Source: Brachypodium distachyon (taxonomy: Eukaryota > Streptophyta > Magnoliopsida > Poales > Poaceae). From it: a stretch of DNA of 64,000 nucleotides. The stretch is taken from assembly GCF_000005505.3 (NCBI RefSeq), contig NC_016133.3, forward strand, positions 1,860,001 through 1,924,000. Direction: 5' to 3'. Every line of letters begins with the position of its first letter. Position 1 is the first letter of the stretch. The notes below the pieces were generated by a model. The model ran no database searches and had not been told where the DNA came from. It saw nothing but the letters and a program-made list of their open reading frames with translations. Made by a program: the position numbers and the translations under genes. Shown here in pieces: positions 10,848 to 22,622 of this stretch.

Positions 10848-11490
10848 GTCTCACTCTAAGACCATCGGCTAAAGATGCGTTCAAATGCTACATGCGGTTG
10901 GACCGCTACCGGACGATCAGATCTCCCTCTCCTGGACTTCACTACCGTCAGATACGATCGGCCCTGAGCTCGGTAGCAGGTGATCCTCTTAATTCTCCCC
11001 CGTAGTTTTCCTCCAGTTTCCACGATGCCGAGGATCTTTAAGTTGTTCGTCGGCAGGTATGGGACGACCCGTTGGAGTTGTGGGTGCGTCTCACTCAAGA
11101 CCACATGCCAAGGAAGCATTCAAAGGCTACCTGTGGTTGGACCGCTACCGGATAACCAGATCCGCCCCTCCTGGTCTTTGCTACCGTCAGATCCGGTCGG
11201 CCCTGAGCTCGCTATTATGTGATCCTCTTAATTCTTCCCCCTACTTTTCCTCCGGTTTTCACGATGCTGAGGATCTTTAAATTGTTCGTCGGCAGGTACT
11301 GGACAACCCGTTGGAGCAGTGAGTGCGCCTCACTCAAGACCATGTGCCAAAGCAGCATTCAAACTTCAAAGCCTACATGCGGTTGGACCGCTGCCGAACA
11401 ACCAGATTTGCCCCCTGGGTTTCGCTACCGTCAGATCCGGACGGACCTGAGCTCGCCAGCAGGTAATATTCTTAATTCTTCGCCTTAGAT
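10848..11490 (+). repeat. Tandem repeat with 239-bp unit, about 2.6 copies
   Basis: Units begin near 10856, 11095 and 11334. GATCCTCTTAATTCT recurs exactly 239 bases apart (10982 and 11221). Each unit contains GGTTGGACCGCTACCGGA-like sequence, a GTCAGATCCGGTCGGCCCTGA-like core and GGATCTTTAA-TTGTTCGTCGGCAG followed by GTA. The GGCAG/GTA junction and pyrimidine-rich stretches look like splice signals, so the unit may derive from a gene's 5' exon-intron region. No long frame is kept across copies. Confidence 0.75.
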
Positions 11491-11675
11491 TTCCTCCTTT
11501 TTTTTGCCCCGCCTTGTACCCGTAAAATGACTCCCTGCCAAGTATGATACCTTTTGGACCTTCTTTACGTATTATTTGAATTATTTCAGAGCAACGTGTA
11601 AATACCTGACACACCTTTTCATAGATATGTCTTTATTTTTTATCAACACTCTTATGCATATTCCACTTATTCCTA

Positions 11676-12211
11676 CTTTCTGGACAGATACATATATAGC
11701 ATATCAATTAACGATGGCCACACTAGCATCCACGGTTTTGGTCATACTTGGAATACATAGCATAGCATATAATTTAAACATAGCAATTAACAATGGCCAG
11801 ACTACCAAATAGGTGGTACTTTCTTCATTTCATAGCCACATCCACAATACAAAATTCCTTGATGACATAACATACAAACAACCAAAATCAATGCTACTGA
11901 TACCTTACATGCCATCAAAATCAAACAATACATGACACCTAAAAAACACCAAACACATCGATTTTGATGGCATCATGTGAAGTATCACTAGCATTGATTT
12001 CGATAGTCTATATGGTATGTCATGCATCAAGTAATTTTGGTATTGTGGATGGCTATGCAATGAAGAAAGTACAAGTTATTTGGTAGTCTGTCGGTTGTGA
12101 ATTGGTATGTTTAAATTATATGCTATGCTACATATTCCAAATAAGACCAAAATTGTGGATGGTAGTGTGGCCATTGTTAATTGATATGCTATATATGTAT
12201 GTCTAGAAAGT
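11676..12211. mobile_element. Foldback (long inverted repeat) element
   Basis: The left arm (about 11676-11937) and right arm (about 11962-12211) are inverted copies of each other around a spacer of about 25 bases. Matching blocks include ATATAGCATATCAATTAAC with its reverse complement at about 12177, GCATAGCATATAATTTAAAC, and GACTACCAAATA-GTGGTACTTTC. It could fold into a hairpin of about 250 bp. A single-arm relative lies at 6240-6640. It is probably a MITE or foldback transposon; target duplications were not resolved. Confidence 0.75.
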
Positions 12212-12229
12212 ATGAAGTAATTTTAATTT

Positions 12230-12560
12230 CTGTCTTTGAACTATGTGCTTCCCATATTCTATGTATATATATTTCACGCAGATCCATACGCCATGTATTT
12301 TTCATGCACACGCACAAACTTTGAAATATGTGCTTCGCACACACGCACGACACACACAAACACTTTTGAGTTATGTGCTTCCCACAGTTCAAACTATGTG
12401 CTTCTTATATGCCACGCGCAGACACTTTGAACTATGTGCTTGGCACGCATCACACACACACACAAACACTTTTGAGCTATATGCTTCCCACACTTCGAAC
12501 TATGTACTTCTTATATGCCACGCGCGCACACACACACCCATATGCCAAACACACACATAT
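12230..12560. repeat. Minisatellite with GAACTATGTGCTTCCCAC motif
   Basis: The motif (T)GAACTATGTGCTTCCCAC and variants (TGCTTCTTATATGCCACGCG, TGCTTGGCACGC) recur at least eight times between CA-rich tracts. It matches the cluster at 8640-8880 and marks the proximal end of duplicated block B. Confidence 0.7.
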
Positions 12561-13546
12561 TAACTTGTCAAGTTCAACAGTTCTTGCCAGCACCCATGAA
12601 GCAACACCACGGTAGTCGCTCTTCCTCTTCTTAATAGAATTGGAGGCGGAGTCTCACGGTGATAGAAAGAGGAAATCCATACCCTCTGATTGCATAACGG
12701 TGAAGTAGGCACATGTGAAGAAGTCATAGCAATATATGAATCTAAGAAACCACATCCTTTCAAATCAAGCTCAAGGATTCTTGATGGAGTAACCAGCCAG
12801 TAAAGAGAATTCCCAACTAGCACGGCGCCAGCGGACTTGCCCATGAAACACATTGTGGTAGTCCTCAGTAAGATGTCCAGAATGCCTGTCGTATATGTAT
12901 GAACCTCAGATAGGAGTAGTGTTGAGATGGCATTCCCCCATATATACACCGGTCTCTGACGAGTAAACATAGGCTATTGCTCGTGCTCGTGAATGTTGCA
13001 TCCCGACGGTTAGTTGTATCACTGCCAAGGCCACCAGGAAGTCGCGGCTGTCTTCGGCACCGCAAAGCACTGCCCCACTGATCGAGGTCTTCCACTCATC
13101 ACAGAACCCCGGGTGAATGGCTAGGCGGTGGCGGTCACCGATGACGGGGTCCCATACAAGGACCTCGAGCCTCCTCGTGTAGAATAGGAATACGAGACCA
13201 TGGCAGAAGGGGCCCCATTGGTCGAACTGGAAGGAGAAGCACTCGGCGGGGATGCGATTGGGGGGATCAAGAGTAGACACGAAGGATATAGCTCGCGGGC
13301 CTTGCTTGGCGAGCTTGACTAAGCAACCTAGGATTGGAGGAGGGTTGCGACAGTGGTGGAAGCGTAAGATGTGGGAGAAACCGGGGTCGGAGACGAGGCG
13401 ATACCAGCAATTTCAGACGAGGCAGGCGCGCGGCAGGGAGGACGGCTTTGGGGGAGGCGGAGCAGGATCTCCTTGAGTAGGTCATTGTCGTCCAGCGGCC
13501 CTGCCGCCTCCGCCGACGAGTGTTGGCGACGGCAAGGGCTGCTCAC
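12560..13546 (-). pseudogene. F-box gene pseudogene, copy B
   Basis: On the minus strand the order is an F-box start (PLDDNDLLKEILLRLP), then in another frame ARLPRLKLL-type sequence, then a long open part with RIPAECFSFQFDQWGPF, RRLEVLVWDPVIGDRHRLA, and finally, again in another frame, WGNAISTLLLSEV, SLYWLV and LELDLKGCGF. This is the arrangement of grass F-box proteins with an F-box-associated domain. At least two frameshifts separate the parts, and no in-frame ATG was found ahead of the F-box. Substrate-receptor function is therefore lost. The locus is duplicated at 8886-9830. Confidence 0.75.
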
Positions 13547-14345
13547 CCCTTACTGCGGTGGCCGGTGGAGTCGAGGCTGATGTGAACTGCTCATTTATTG
13601 CTTTTGGAATGTGTTGAAGAGGTGGAAATTACTTCCAAAGCTCAAGAGGACTTTAGGTCTTTTTTGTGGGCTAATGAGAGATGATCCCAGTTGTGTTGAA
13701 TGGTGTTAAGAGTGTAGCAGTTTTCCTTGTGGTTTGTGGGGATTGTGCGCCTTGCCCCCCGTTTCCAAGGCGTTTGTTTCTTATTTTCATGAATGGCAGT
13801 GATCCTGCCTTTTTCGTCAAAAAAAGTAACTACATCTTTTCCGCGCCAAAAAAGAAAAGAAAAGGAGTAACCACATCCTTTGGCACCGGTTTCACTCCTG
13901 GTTTTGCGTATCCATATCAAACTAAACGATTTGCTCACGGACAATAGGTAAGCTTCCAGTAAAGAGCTCTTGACTCCCGGTACACTGTTTCGGATCATTT
14001 TAGGCTGGTGCATAAAAATCACCGTTTGAACGTTTTCGTGTAACATCAAAGATCGTCAGAAGAAAAAGAAAGAAAAAAACACATTATATGCCTCTAGCCA
14101 GTTCTGCATGTGTGTGTTTGTGACACCTGATCGAGTTGTCGCACGTGCATGCATGTGATCCTTCGGTCTGCATGTGATCCTTCGGTCTTGGGTTTCTTTG
14201 GGTTTTGGACCGATTTTCACGATCTAACAAAACAAAATGGAAGAAAACTGAAAAGGTCCAACAAGCGAGCGCAGACTGAAAAACCTAACAGGCGGAGCGC
14301 AGACCAGACATCAAGATGCGTGCGCAACTGCAGACAGACTGGAGT
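13547..14345. repeat. Shared distal part of duplicated block B
   Basis: Matches 9831-10580, including GGTGTTAAGAGTGTAGCAGT and a LINE-like tail (GAATGGCAGTGATCCTGCC followed by an A-run near 13820). A small internal duplication of GCATGTGATCCTTCGGTCT sits at about 14151-14187. The 135-codon frame on the minus strand has no known domain. Confidence 0.5.
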
Positions 14346-14569
14346 TAGACGGCCAGAAAAAATGAGTGTTCGCGAATTGAAAAGCAGCTAGCCGTAGAAT
14401 AGCAAAACTGTAAAAAAAAATCTATTGAAGTTTGACGACACGCCTTCACCATCGTTTCGACCGGGTTTCACTGTCAAAGAGATAATTATTATTTTTTTGA
14501 GGGGGTGAGGGGTGTCAAAGAGATAAATAACGGAACGAAGATTTACCCAAACGATGATATACGTATTAG

Positions 14570-14775
14570 GCCCAGCCCAGCCCAACAAAGCCTAGCCCAA
14601 TAACTCCTCCCAATTAGCAATAGCCCAAGATTCGCTCAAAAAAAGCAATAGTCCAAGAAAGTCTCGCGCCCAGGCCCAGCTTTCCTGTACAACTCCTAGG
14701 CCCAACCCAACCCAGCCCAGCCCAACAACTCCTCCCAGTCTCTCAGAGCCTTCTTCAACCCCACGTCCTCTGCAG
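14570..14775. promoter_or_regulatory. GCCCA (site II/TCP-type) cluster upstream of SMR
   Basis: About eleven GCCCA/GCCCAA/GCCCAG motifs (TGGGC on the other strand) occur here, ending roughly 100 bases before the coding start. TGGGCY site II elements are known TCP-factor sites in promoters of growth and cell-cycle genes. The count and position are observed; a role in SMR regulation is inferred. Confidence 0.5.
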
Positions 14776-14788
14776 CCCACTTCCACTC

Positions 14789-14800
14789 TCTATATATATC
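14789..14800 (+). promoter_or_regulatory. TATA box of the SMR gene
   Basis: CTATATATATC lies about 75-80 bases before the ATG at 14873. This places transcription start near 14825 and gives a leader of about 50 nt. Confidence 0.6.
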
Positions 14801-14872
14801 TCATTCAAGTAATCACCCTGATTTACACCGAAAGCTCTAAAAGCTTCTCAGCTAGCTGCACTGATTCTACTC

Positions 14873-15328
14873 ATGGGGTTCCAAGATCACCTCGAGAAGA
14901 AGCCGCAGCCGCTGCGCCACCATGGCGCCGCTTTAGCCGAAGACAAGACAGCAGCAGGCAGCGGGAGGAAGAAGAAGAAGAAAGCGGCAGCGGTCTGGAT
15001 CGCGCTGCCGCCGCTCAGGCCCATCAAGGTCGGCCGCCGACGGCGCGGGAACGGCGGCGCCGGCGCCAGGGAAGAAGAAGAGGAGGACGAGGAGGTGACG
15101 ACGCCGACGGGGGAGTGCTGCAGGATCCCGGCGGAGGCGGCGGCGTGCCCGCCGGCGCCGAGGAAGAAGCAGAAGACGGCCGTGGCCATCGTCGGCGGCG
15201 GCGACCGCCGGTGCAGCAGCAGCAGCCGCGACGTCTACGGCGAGCCGGCGACGGAGGAGTACTTCCGCGTCCCGGCGGACCTGGAGGCCGTGTTCGCCGC
15301 CGTCGGCCGAGTCGCCCAGGCCAACTGA
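14873..15328 (+). CDS. SIAMESE-related (SMR) cyclin-dependent kinase inhibitor
   Basis: Intronless, 151 residues. SMR proteins bind CDK-cyclin complexes in the nucleus, block mitotic entry and promote endoreduplication. Family motifs appear in order: a basic stretch (GRKKKKK, about 31-37), an acidic tract (about 66-73), TTPTGECCRIPA (about 76-87), CPPAPRKKQK (about 92-101), and the C-terminal YFRVPADLEAVF (about 130-141). This matches the order and length expected of grass SMR proteins such as rice EL2. The start is the first ATG downstream of the TATA box near 14793. The N-terminal half is GC-rich and low in complexity, typical of grass single-exon genes. The site II-like cluster just upstream suggests growth-linked control. 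A broken relative lies at 3360. I do not assign a member number. Confidence 0.88.
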   Translation: MGFQDHLEKKPQPLRHHGAALAEDKTAAGSGRKKKKKAAAVWIALPPLRPIKVGRRRRGNGGAGAREEEEEDEEVTTPTGECCRIPAEAAACPPAPRKKQKTAVAIVGGGDRRCSSSSRDVYGEPATEEYFRVPADLEAVFAAVGRVAQAN

Positions 15329-18300
15329 TTGATCCGTGCTTGCCTGCGTGTGTTTAATTAGTAGTGCTCGAGTAGTACTGTGGAAGTGATCAAATGGATT
15401 TGCCGCTCCGATGCAGCTGTAAAAAAATTGGCGTTATTATGGATCGATCCATGGATTAGTCCGCTGCTGTAATTAATCAAGAATCGAGGAATCCAATTGT
15501 GCTCTGGTCTCTGTTTATCATTTGCTGTACGATTAGTCTGCTGCTGGTTTAGCCTTGCTTTTTCATGTGCTTTCGTAACGTTTCGTGTTCTTTGGCAGAT
15601 AGTGTGTCTGTTATGTCTGGCTTAGTTTCGTCTTCAAATTTTGTAGGAGAAAGTTATAAAATACAGTATCTTACATTTCAAATTTTGTATGGAGTAGGAG
15701 AAGTTTACCAAAACACTTGATGGATACGATGTTTTGTTATGCTTAGCATACTAAAATGTCTTGCATTTCAAATAGGGATAGTAAATTTCTACTCTCAGGA
15801 TAGTCCCAACTCACCCAGACTTCCACATAGGAACCTCCAGCCCCGCCAAAATTTGAAAAATTGAGTTCGCAGAAATCTATAAAATCCCCGGAAACCTGCG
15901 TGTCACTAAAACAACAACCACTGGGTTTTTTTTTCTCTAAAGTGGTTCACTTTCTCAAGCTTCGAGGAAATATTGTTTTAACTTAGGATCCCAATTTCAG
16001 GTACTAATAATCTGAAAAGGATGCAAGTTGCCAATTCCAAAGCTTGTTTTTGCCCAAAAGAAACAGAAAGTGATCTGCTCCTTCGTACCTACAAACTTTA
16101 TTAATTGGAGAAAAGATCAATGATTCGTGCTGGTGCTGGCTATTCCAAACAAAGTCAGCATAAACCTGCTACCATTTATAGCAAATTTTTCACGCTGCAG
16201 GAAGATGCATCCATCCATCCGGTTTCCATCAGATTGTTGAGTGCATTTTGTATAAATCAATTAGATAAAATCATGAATCAGATTCCAAACACTGAAAAAG
16301 GCGAGCAGAAATGAGTTTCGCAAAAAAAGGCCAGCTAAAATGTATAAGTCAACACAACAGAAATATGGATGCACATGCATGCTACCAACTCTTTTCTTTT
16401 ACTTTCTTCAATAGCCCTGAAGATCAGATCAGATCAGATCAACACCATGTTTCATGTAGGCTATAGCTTCACCAGAAATCATGTGGGGAATGTTCTAATC
16501 CTTTGAATACTGAAGCTTCAGATACGGCTGCATGCATGCAGCCACAGTTTGATGATCAGAGCAAACAGGTGGATAACTCATCAATACAAAATTCAGACAC
16601 TAGTATAACGGCTCCACTAGGACTTTGGTTCGGTCAGTGCCATCTTTTTCTGCCTTGGATCCCTCTATGCCTGGGCCACCACATTGCTCAAAGGCAAGTT
16701 CTTCCCGCCTCTCCTGGTTTGACCTGCACAGTGAAAAAAGGCAGGACCTGTACTGGATTATTGACCAATAAGCCAACAAAGAAAAGGGTCCTGAAGAAGG
16801 TCGTCGATGTAGCATCAATTGGATTTCTAAGGTAAAATAACTGGTAGTTTCAATGGTAGGATCCAATATTACAGATACTCTTGCAGAGAGGCAGCTAAGG
16901 TTGGTTGATCAATTTGCATTACAGACCTGGGTTGGTACCTGTCCAAATGATGAAAGCTCCAGTTAAGGGTACTGGAGATGATTACAGGGAGTAGATCCAC
17001 TTTATTATGTCTGCCATTATAGGCTTACATGTTTAATCTATTGGCCCAATGTGTCTTTTCCTTGACTACACAACAAGAAAGAGTACTGTCTAGTGTATGC
17101 ATGTTGATGTAACAAGACACCAATGTTTGTTGTGACTGATCAACTAAAATGGTGATCTAATTATTGGACAGGATGCCTTAAATGAGATGGACAGGGAAAG
17201 CATGATGAGCGCCAAAACTAAGACGCATATTATCTCCATCATTGCATTTTAAATTAGTACTATGTAAGATGTTGAATGAAAGCGACAAAAATGAAAACCA
17301 AGCATTATTGAAATACATGCATGAGTACGTGATGGGCATAATATAAAAAAGATAGGCTCATTACCAGTTAAATGAGCCTTAAAAATTGATTTTAAGCCTC
17401 TAGATCTATAGCCTGCTCTACTTCACTACTAAGACAAGTTGTTGTCCCTTTTCTTTTGTGTTTGTACCTCAATTCACTTTGATCATTACACTTGCCATCA
17501 TAATTAATAACTCAAACATACAATTAATATCATGCCTAACTAAGTTCGTGTGTAATAATGCCTACTTTTGCATTCAACATTATTAAGGGGGTGCATTCAT
17601 CAGAAATCAATGCAAGAACCAGTGTAGTCTTTTCTTTCCAGCTATTTAAGAGAATATGACATGTCTTCATAGGTAGGTCATTGTTCACCATCCCATACAT
17701 GGACCTACTGTGCTTTACCATTTCTGTAACAACAGCTGATAAATCGTGGGCCCTTTCCGTGCCACTTTCATGGTTCTGGAAAAAAGTGTATGCAAATCAT
17801 GTCTGATACTGTGGTGCATGCACATGCTCCAAAACACAGTGAAGTGGACAAAACATGAGCATGCACACTAACAGATCCATGAGAAGTTTGCATGTACAGT
17901 TACCTCAATTATCATAGGCTGGGTGGGGTCCTTTTCATCTATTTATGTAATAATCAAATGCATAAAAGAAGAGTTTGAGCATACCATCAGATATGTATCA
18001 TCAGTATGGCAAAATATTTACACTTTCACAGTGTGCACAAACCTATGCAATCGGTATGATCAAATGTGATACTGTATTTGTCAGAAATAGATCATACAGT
18101 CGAATGCAAAGTTGCAAACCAAGATGAAAAGATTCTTTTGGGAGAAAAAAGATGTGTGCATCAGTGCATGTCAGCTAGTGACAATCTGGTCGAGGAATCT
18201 AAGAGGGTTGATGTTATGTTACATAATGTTAGCCAAGTACTCTCCTATCATAGAAGACAATGGTTGTACAGTTGTACCAATGCAGGACTCCAGTCTGGAG

Positions 18301-19053
18301 CACTGTTTCCTTTAGCTATATACCAAACCATCGATATTTTTTGCCAAGAAGTTGCTCCAGTATGTCAGTTTATACCAGATGAATATAAGTATATAACCAG
18401 GCAGTACAGTTTATACGCCAAACCATCCATATCTGTGCTACTAGTTGCTTCAGCATGTCAGTTTACATGTGAGTTGCAAGCAGCATTCTCCGTAGATAAG
18501 ACCAATATGCATTCAAGGAGCATGATTCGGCTGTTTTAGGGTTTCAGACATCAGCAGTGACTTACGTAAACTGCAGTTTCCTATGAATCAGCTCTGTTAC
18601 ATATAATCGGATGGTTCATTCACATCAGGCTATAAGAGTTGTAGAAATACGCTCCATAATACATTTAAAAAAAATTAGCAACGTACCAGAATACATAAAT
18701 ACAAGCAGGTTAGTGAGTTGATCATCATGACTGTTGATCATTGATTCTTCAGAGCTACAAAAAAAGGCTAAATACTGCTTAGATGACCAGAAAGCTGAAT
18801 CCCCTACCACCAGAAGCCAGCTGAACAAGAACTTCCAATGTTACTTGGTCTTTTGAAAACAGTGGGGAAGTCCAGAAGCCTTGCACTGTATAGATAAGAT
18901 GACCAGCTAGCTGAACAACTGCTAAACTGAGAATGGATGGGAACACCGGTCGGTACATATGATTGGAGTCTCCAACCAGATATGCATGAAACAATAATCA
19001 AGTTGTGACTTCGGGCAGCATGAAATAAACTAATACGGAGTAGTATCTTATAA
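15329..19053. other. Intergenic between SMR and the UBE3D-like gene
   Basis: It starts with the SMR 3' UTR. A short (AGATC)n microsatellite is at about 16422-16440. An imperfect inverted repeat around GCATGCACATGCT / AGCATGCAC lies at 17813-17868. Frames here, including the 157-codon one at 18066, show no recognisable domain or codon bias. The part just below 19054 is the 3' UTR of the minus-strand gene. Confidence 0.5.
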
Positions 19054-22000
19054 TCAACGTTCCAAAGATGAAAGACACATTCCTTCAAGAGAAGAGCAAG
19101 AAAGTGGGAACTCGCTCATAGCTGAGCTGAGGCATTCGGTGAGTTCATTTATCTGGCGCCCCATCATGTATAACTGTTCAGCCCGATATTTGTATGACCA
19201 CTCCTCTACTGCCCTGCATATTGTAATAAACAGTAGAAAATGAGAAAAGATGAAAACAAAATATAAGGAAATAAACATGGTATATTGCCTTGTGACTTTG
19301 CACAGAACAGACTGCAGGAAAATGCTCAGGTGTAGAAAAATGATATTTCTTTCTATCAACATATTTTCTATCAACAAAAGCACTGCCTCACATTGGGGTC
19401 AAAACAGGACACAGCCATGGTACTCGAACAAAATATAATCAAGAGTGCATGCCTTCACTTCTTTTTCCAATTTTTATTTGTTTCATGGTATGCATAAAAT
19501 GAAACTAAAATACAGACTTCCAACTGATTTTACATCAAGAAGACGAGAAGTTATTGACTTACGAATTTGGTAAAACAAAGGCAACGATCTGAAGTTTAAC
19601 ATTACTGGATAATATTTATAAATAGCACAAGAAGTGTAGGTTAGAGTACACCATACCTTAAGTCTGCTTCTGAGGAATTACTGCAGTTAGAATACAAGAC
19701 CTTAACAGCAGGCTGTAGATGTGCTATCCCATGTGAACCATCCATGTCATTTTCATAGCAGTAACCAGAAAACAACCATGCTTTTGAGCTAAGGAGGACA
19801 ATTTGCAGCAAGGGAGTTTTGGTTTTCAAATCTCTCACAACTGTACGAAAAGATATTTCATCTTCGGCAATTTCAAGCAACAAATTGACAAAAAGTTTTC
19901 CAAGTGTATGTCCCCTGCACATAGATAATAGATGTCCATGCATCAGTGATGAAATCAGCTTATTTTTAAACAACTAGCAGATGTAGATTATACATTCATA
20001 GAGTTACAAGGAACATCTGGCTTTAACTCGCAAACTATGCATTAGTTGTAATTTCACTTTTTTCTTTTCAATATTTGGGAGTAATACACCAGTTATCTTG
20101 AAACTAATGAGAAGCACGAATACTGACCTGAACACATCATGAGGCCCCCCAACAGAAATGTCTGAGGATGTGTAGCACTTGAATAGCCGTACCCGTCCAT
20201 CTGATGGAGCAAGTGAACACTGCGAAGGGTATGACCCAAGAGATGATGAGCAATGAGAACATAGAAGTTCAAGCCAGTCAACATCTTTCAAAAGGTTTGA
20301 TTCTTTAACAATAAAGCTACTACCAAGAGAAATACTTTTTGTTAATTTGTAATCTCTTTGGTTCTCCAATGCAGTCTGCACTTTCCAGTTGTTGGTAGGC
20401 ATTTTTGAAGTGTTATATTCAGTTTTTCCACTATCTCCACTTTCACAGCAGCAACTACATGGATCTACCAGTGACGAATCAGTCTCTAGAGAAGGTTGCT
20501 TCACGTTTTCAACAAAACAGTCACCTTTGGACTTCTCAGAGTTCACATCACCACCATTTTTCAGCTGGATAGTACCAGATTGATCAGTCCAAGGAGTGCG
20601 CCCATTAGTTTCAGTCTCTTCCAAAACCCTGGGAGCTTGCACGTGACTAGAACCAATTTTATTTCTGTGGCATGCCTCGTCTTCTGGCTTGTTCAATTTT
20701 ATCTTCTCGGTGGTACAATCATTTTGTAGACTTACAGTAGACATAGCTTCTTGAAGTGCAACAAAATCAATATCAGGCACTGAATTAGCTACTGTGGACA
20801 CTAAATCCATTTCAAGATAATCCTTCTCTATAATAATGGACGTAGCATCTAGTAGGGTTGTTCCCTCCAAGCGACCATATGCATTGATATACCGTGATAC
20901 TAGCTTTTCACTTGCCCCTCCAAATGAGGTGCAGCATCCACCAAACCAATTGTCAGCAACATCCTCCCAATCTAAAGATGGCATTTCCACAATGTCCCTG
21001 AAAAGTGGATATCTGAATCGTGAGACTCACTGGAAAGACAATATTCACAGGAACCTTTTGGATCATAAGAATATTAAAACATGAGTTTATGCACCTAGTT
21101 TTCAAGTTCTGTTTGATGGAACTAATAAGGACAAATGAGCTTAGATCACATCAGCCCTTAAGCAGGCCAAAAACTGCGAGTAATAACTAAGATGCTTCAA
21201 TGAAATAAGAATTCTTAGTATCAGTAAATTGCAGCTATTATCAGAACTTTTGATTATGTGAATTATCTAACAAACCAGTAATATATCCTCCAAGTGACAA
21301 CTGAAAACCAGAACAGAGGACCACTCCATAAATAACAAACACTTCCCTTCCCATTGTCCATGTTGCTCCTCCGTCAAATTCAGATACTTTTAGCACCAAA
21401 AGCAACACAAGTTGAAGTGTTGCACTATCTAATGTTAGTGCTTCTTTGAAGATTTACATTCCAATGCAACTTTGTAAACCTCTATGGTGATTGATGAGCG
21501 GAGCTATCACCCAATAATAGTAAGATCTCTCAGATTTAAAAAGCACAAGAAATCTCTGAGTTACTTACTAATTACATGTGAGAAGAATAGACTGTGCAGA
21601 AATATGAACAATGAAAAATTATTAAACTTGATCAAGGAACCTCTTATTGCACTTTAAGGTAGATGCTAGACACAGTACGCTGGAGAAAAACAGCACGGGA
21701 TGTCATTCTTACATAGAAGACTATGCCATGTCTTTTGACATTGCTAGGTATGAACAATTGAGCATCAACAATAAGATTAGCATGTTAAATTTCGACACAT
21801 CTTCCGATTTGTAAAGAAGTGACATATATAACTGAAGACTAAACACTGCAAGGTTGAAAAGTACAAATGGCAAGGGCTGGCAATTGTCTACCTTAGTGGC
21901 TGTCTTGTCAGTCTTGTTGAGCATGTCTTGCAATACAGATGAACATCTCCAGAAGATAAACTCTTCAAATCTGTTTACCAATGATAACGAACCAACAAAC

Positions 22001-22622
22001 AGATTTAAATTGATCTGAAAAAAAAAGGAGATAAAACTGAAGAAACCCTCGCATTTCACTAGCATCCGAAAATAGAAAGGTCAAGGGCTAAGGGCGTCTC
22101 TGAGTGACTGCTGACTTCAGTTCTAATTGGACTAAAAACTGAGCTGAAGTTCACGTCGCGACTTCAGGAGGCAATTCGGAAACTAACCCTGGCCTGACTC
22201 CAGAGGGAAGCAGAAGCCATCAGAATCTCACCGTCGCGGAGGGGGCCGAGGGGCGCGGGCGGGTGGGCGCCAGGGAAGGCGGCGGCGACGACGGGGTGGT
22301 CGACCGGGAGGACGAGGGTGAGGCGGACCTCGAGGTGGTCCCCCGCGACGCGGCACTCGGGCGGGGCGGAGGGGTCCACGAGCACCCTCGGCACGGGGAC
22401 CCTGAGCGAGACGGCATCCCCGGCGAGGGTGAAGGAGAGGAGGAGGAGCGAGGCGTCGAGGCGGAGGTCGGCGCGGAGGTCGGACGGGGCGGGCCGCAGC
22501 GCGGTGGCGGAGGGGCGGAAGAGGTAGAGGCGAAGGAGCGGGAGATGGGCCAGGGTTTCCCACGTGTACCGCCACTGCCGCCGGAGCGCGTGGTCGCCGG
22601 CGGCGAGGGAGGCGGCGCCCAT
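19054..22622 (-). CDS. UBE3D-like E3 ubiquitin ligase (E2-binding protein)
   Basis: Five exons on the minus strand: 22622-22232, 21970-21892, 20997-20128, 19914-19657, 19213-19054. Phases agree at every junction and give 585 residues. The N-terminus (RRQWRYTWETLAHLPLLRLY) and the block WEDVADNWFGGCCTSFGGAS near residue 170 are hallmarks of the UBE3D/E2C-binding family (HECT_2 domain), which binds E2 enzymes and acts as an atypical E3. A Cys-containing segment, VHLYCKTCSTRLTRQPLR, is formed across exon 2. A low-complexity middle (about 200-330) is followed by a conserved C-terminal part (LCSHCSSSLGS, GHTLGKLFVNLLLEIAEDE, RQINELTECL). Exon 2 is short and in a frame that single-ORF searches miss. 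The start is the only ATG ahead of the conserved domain, in a GC-rich first exon. Substrates are unknown. Confidence 0.85.
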
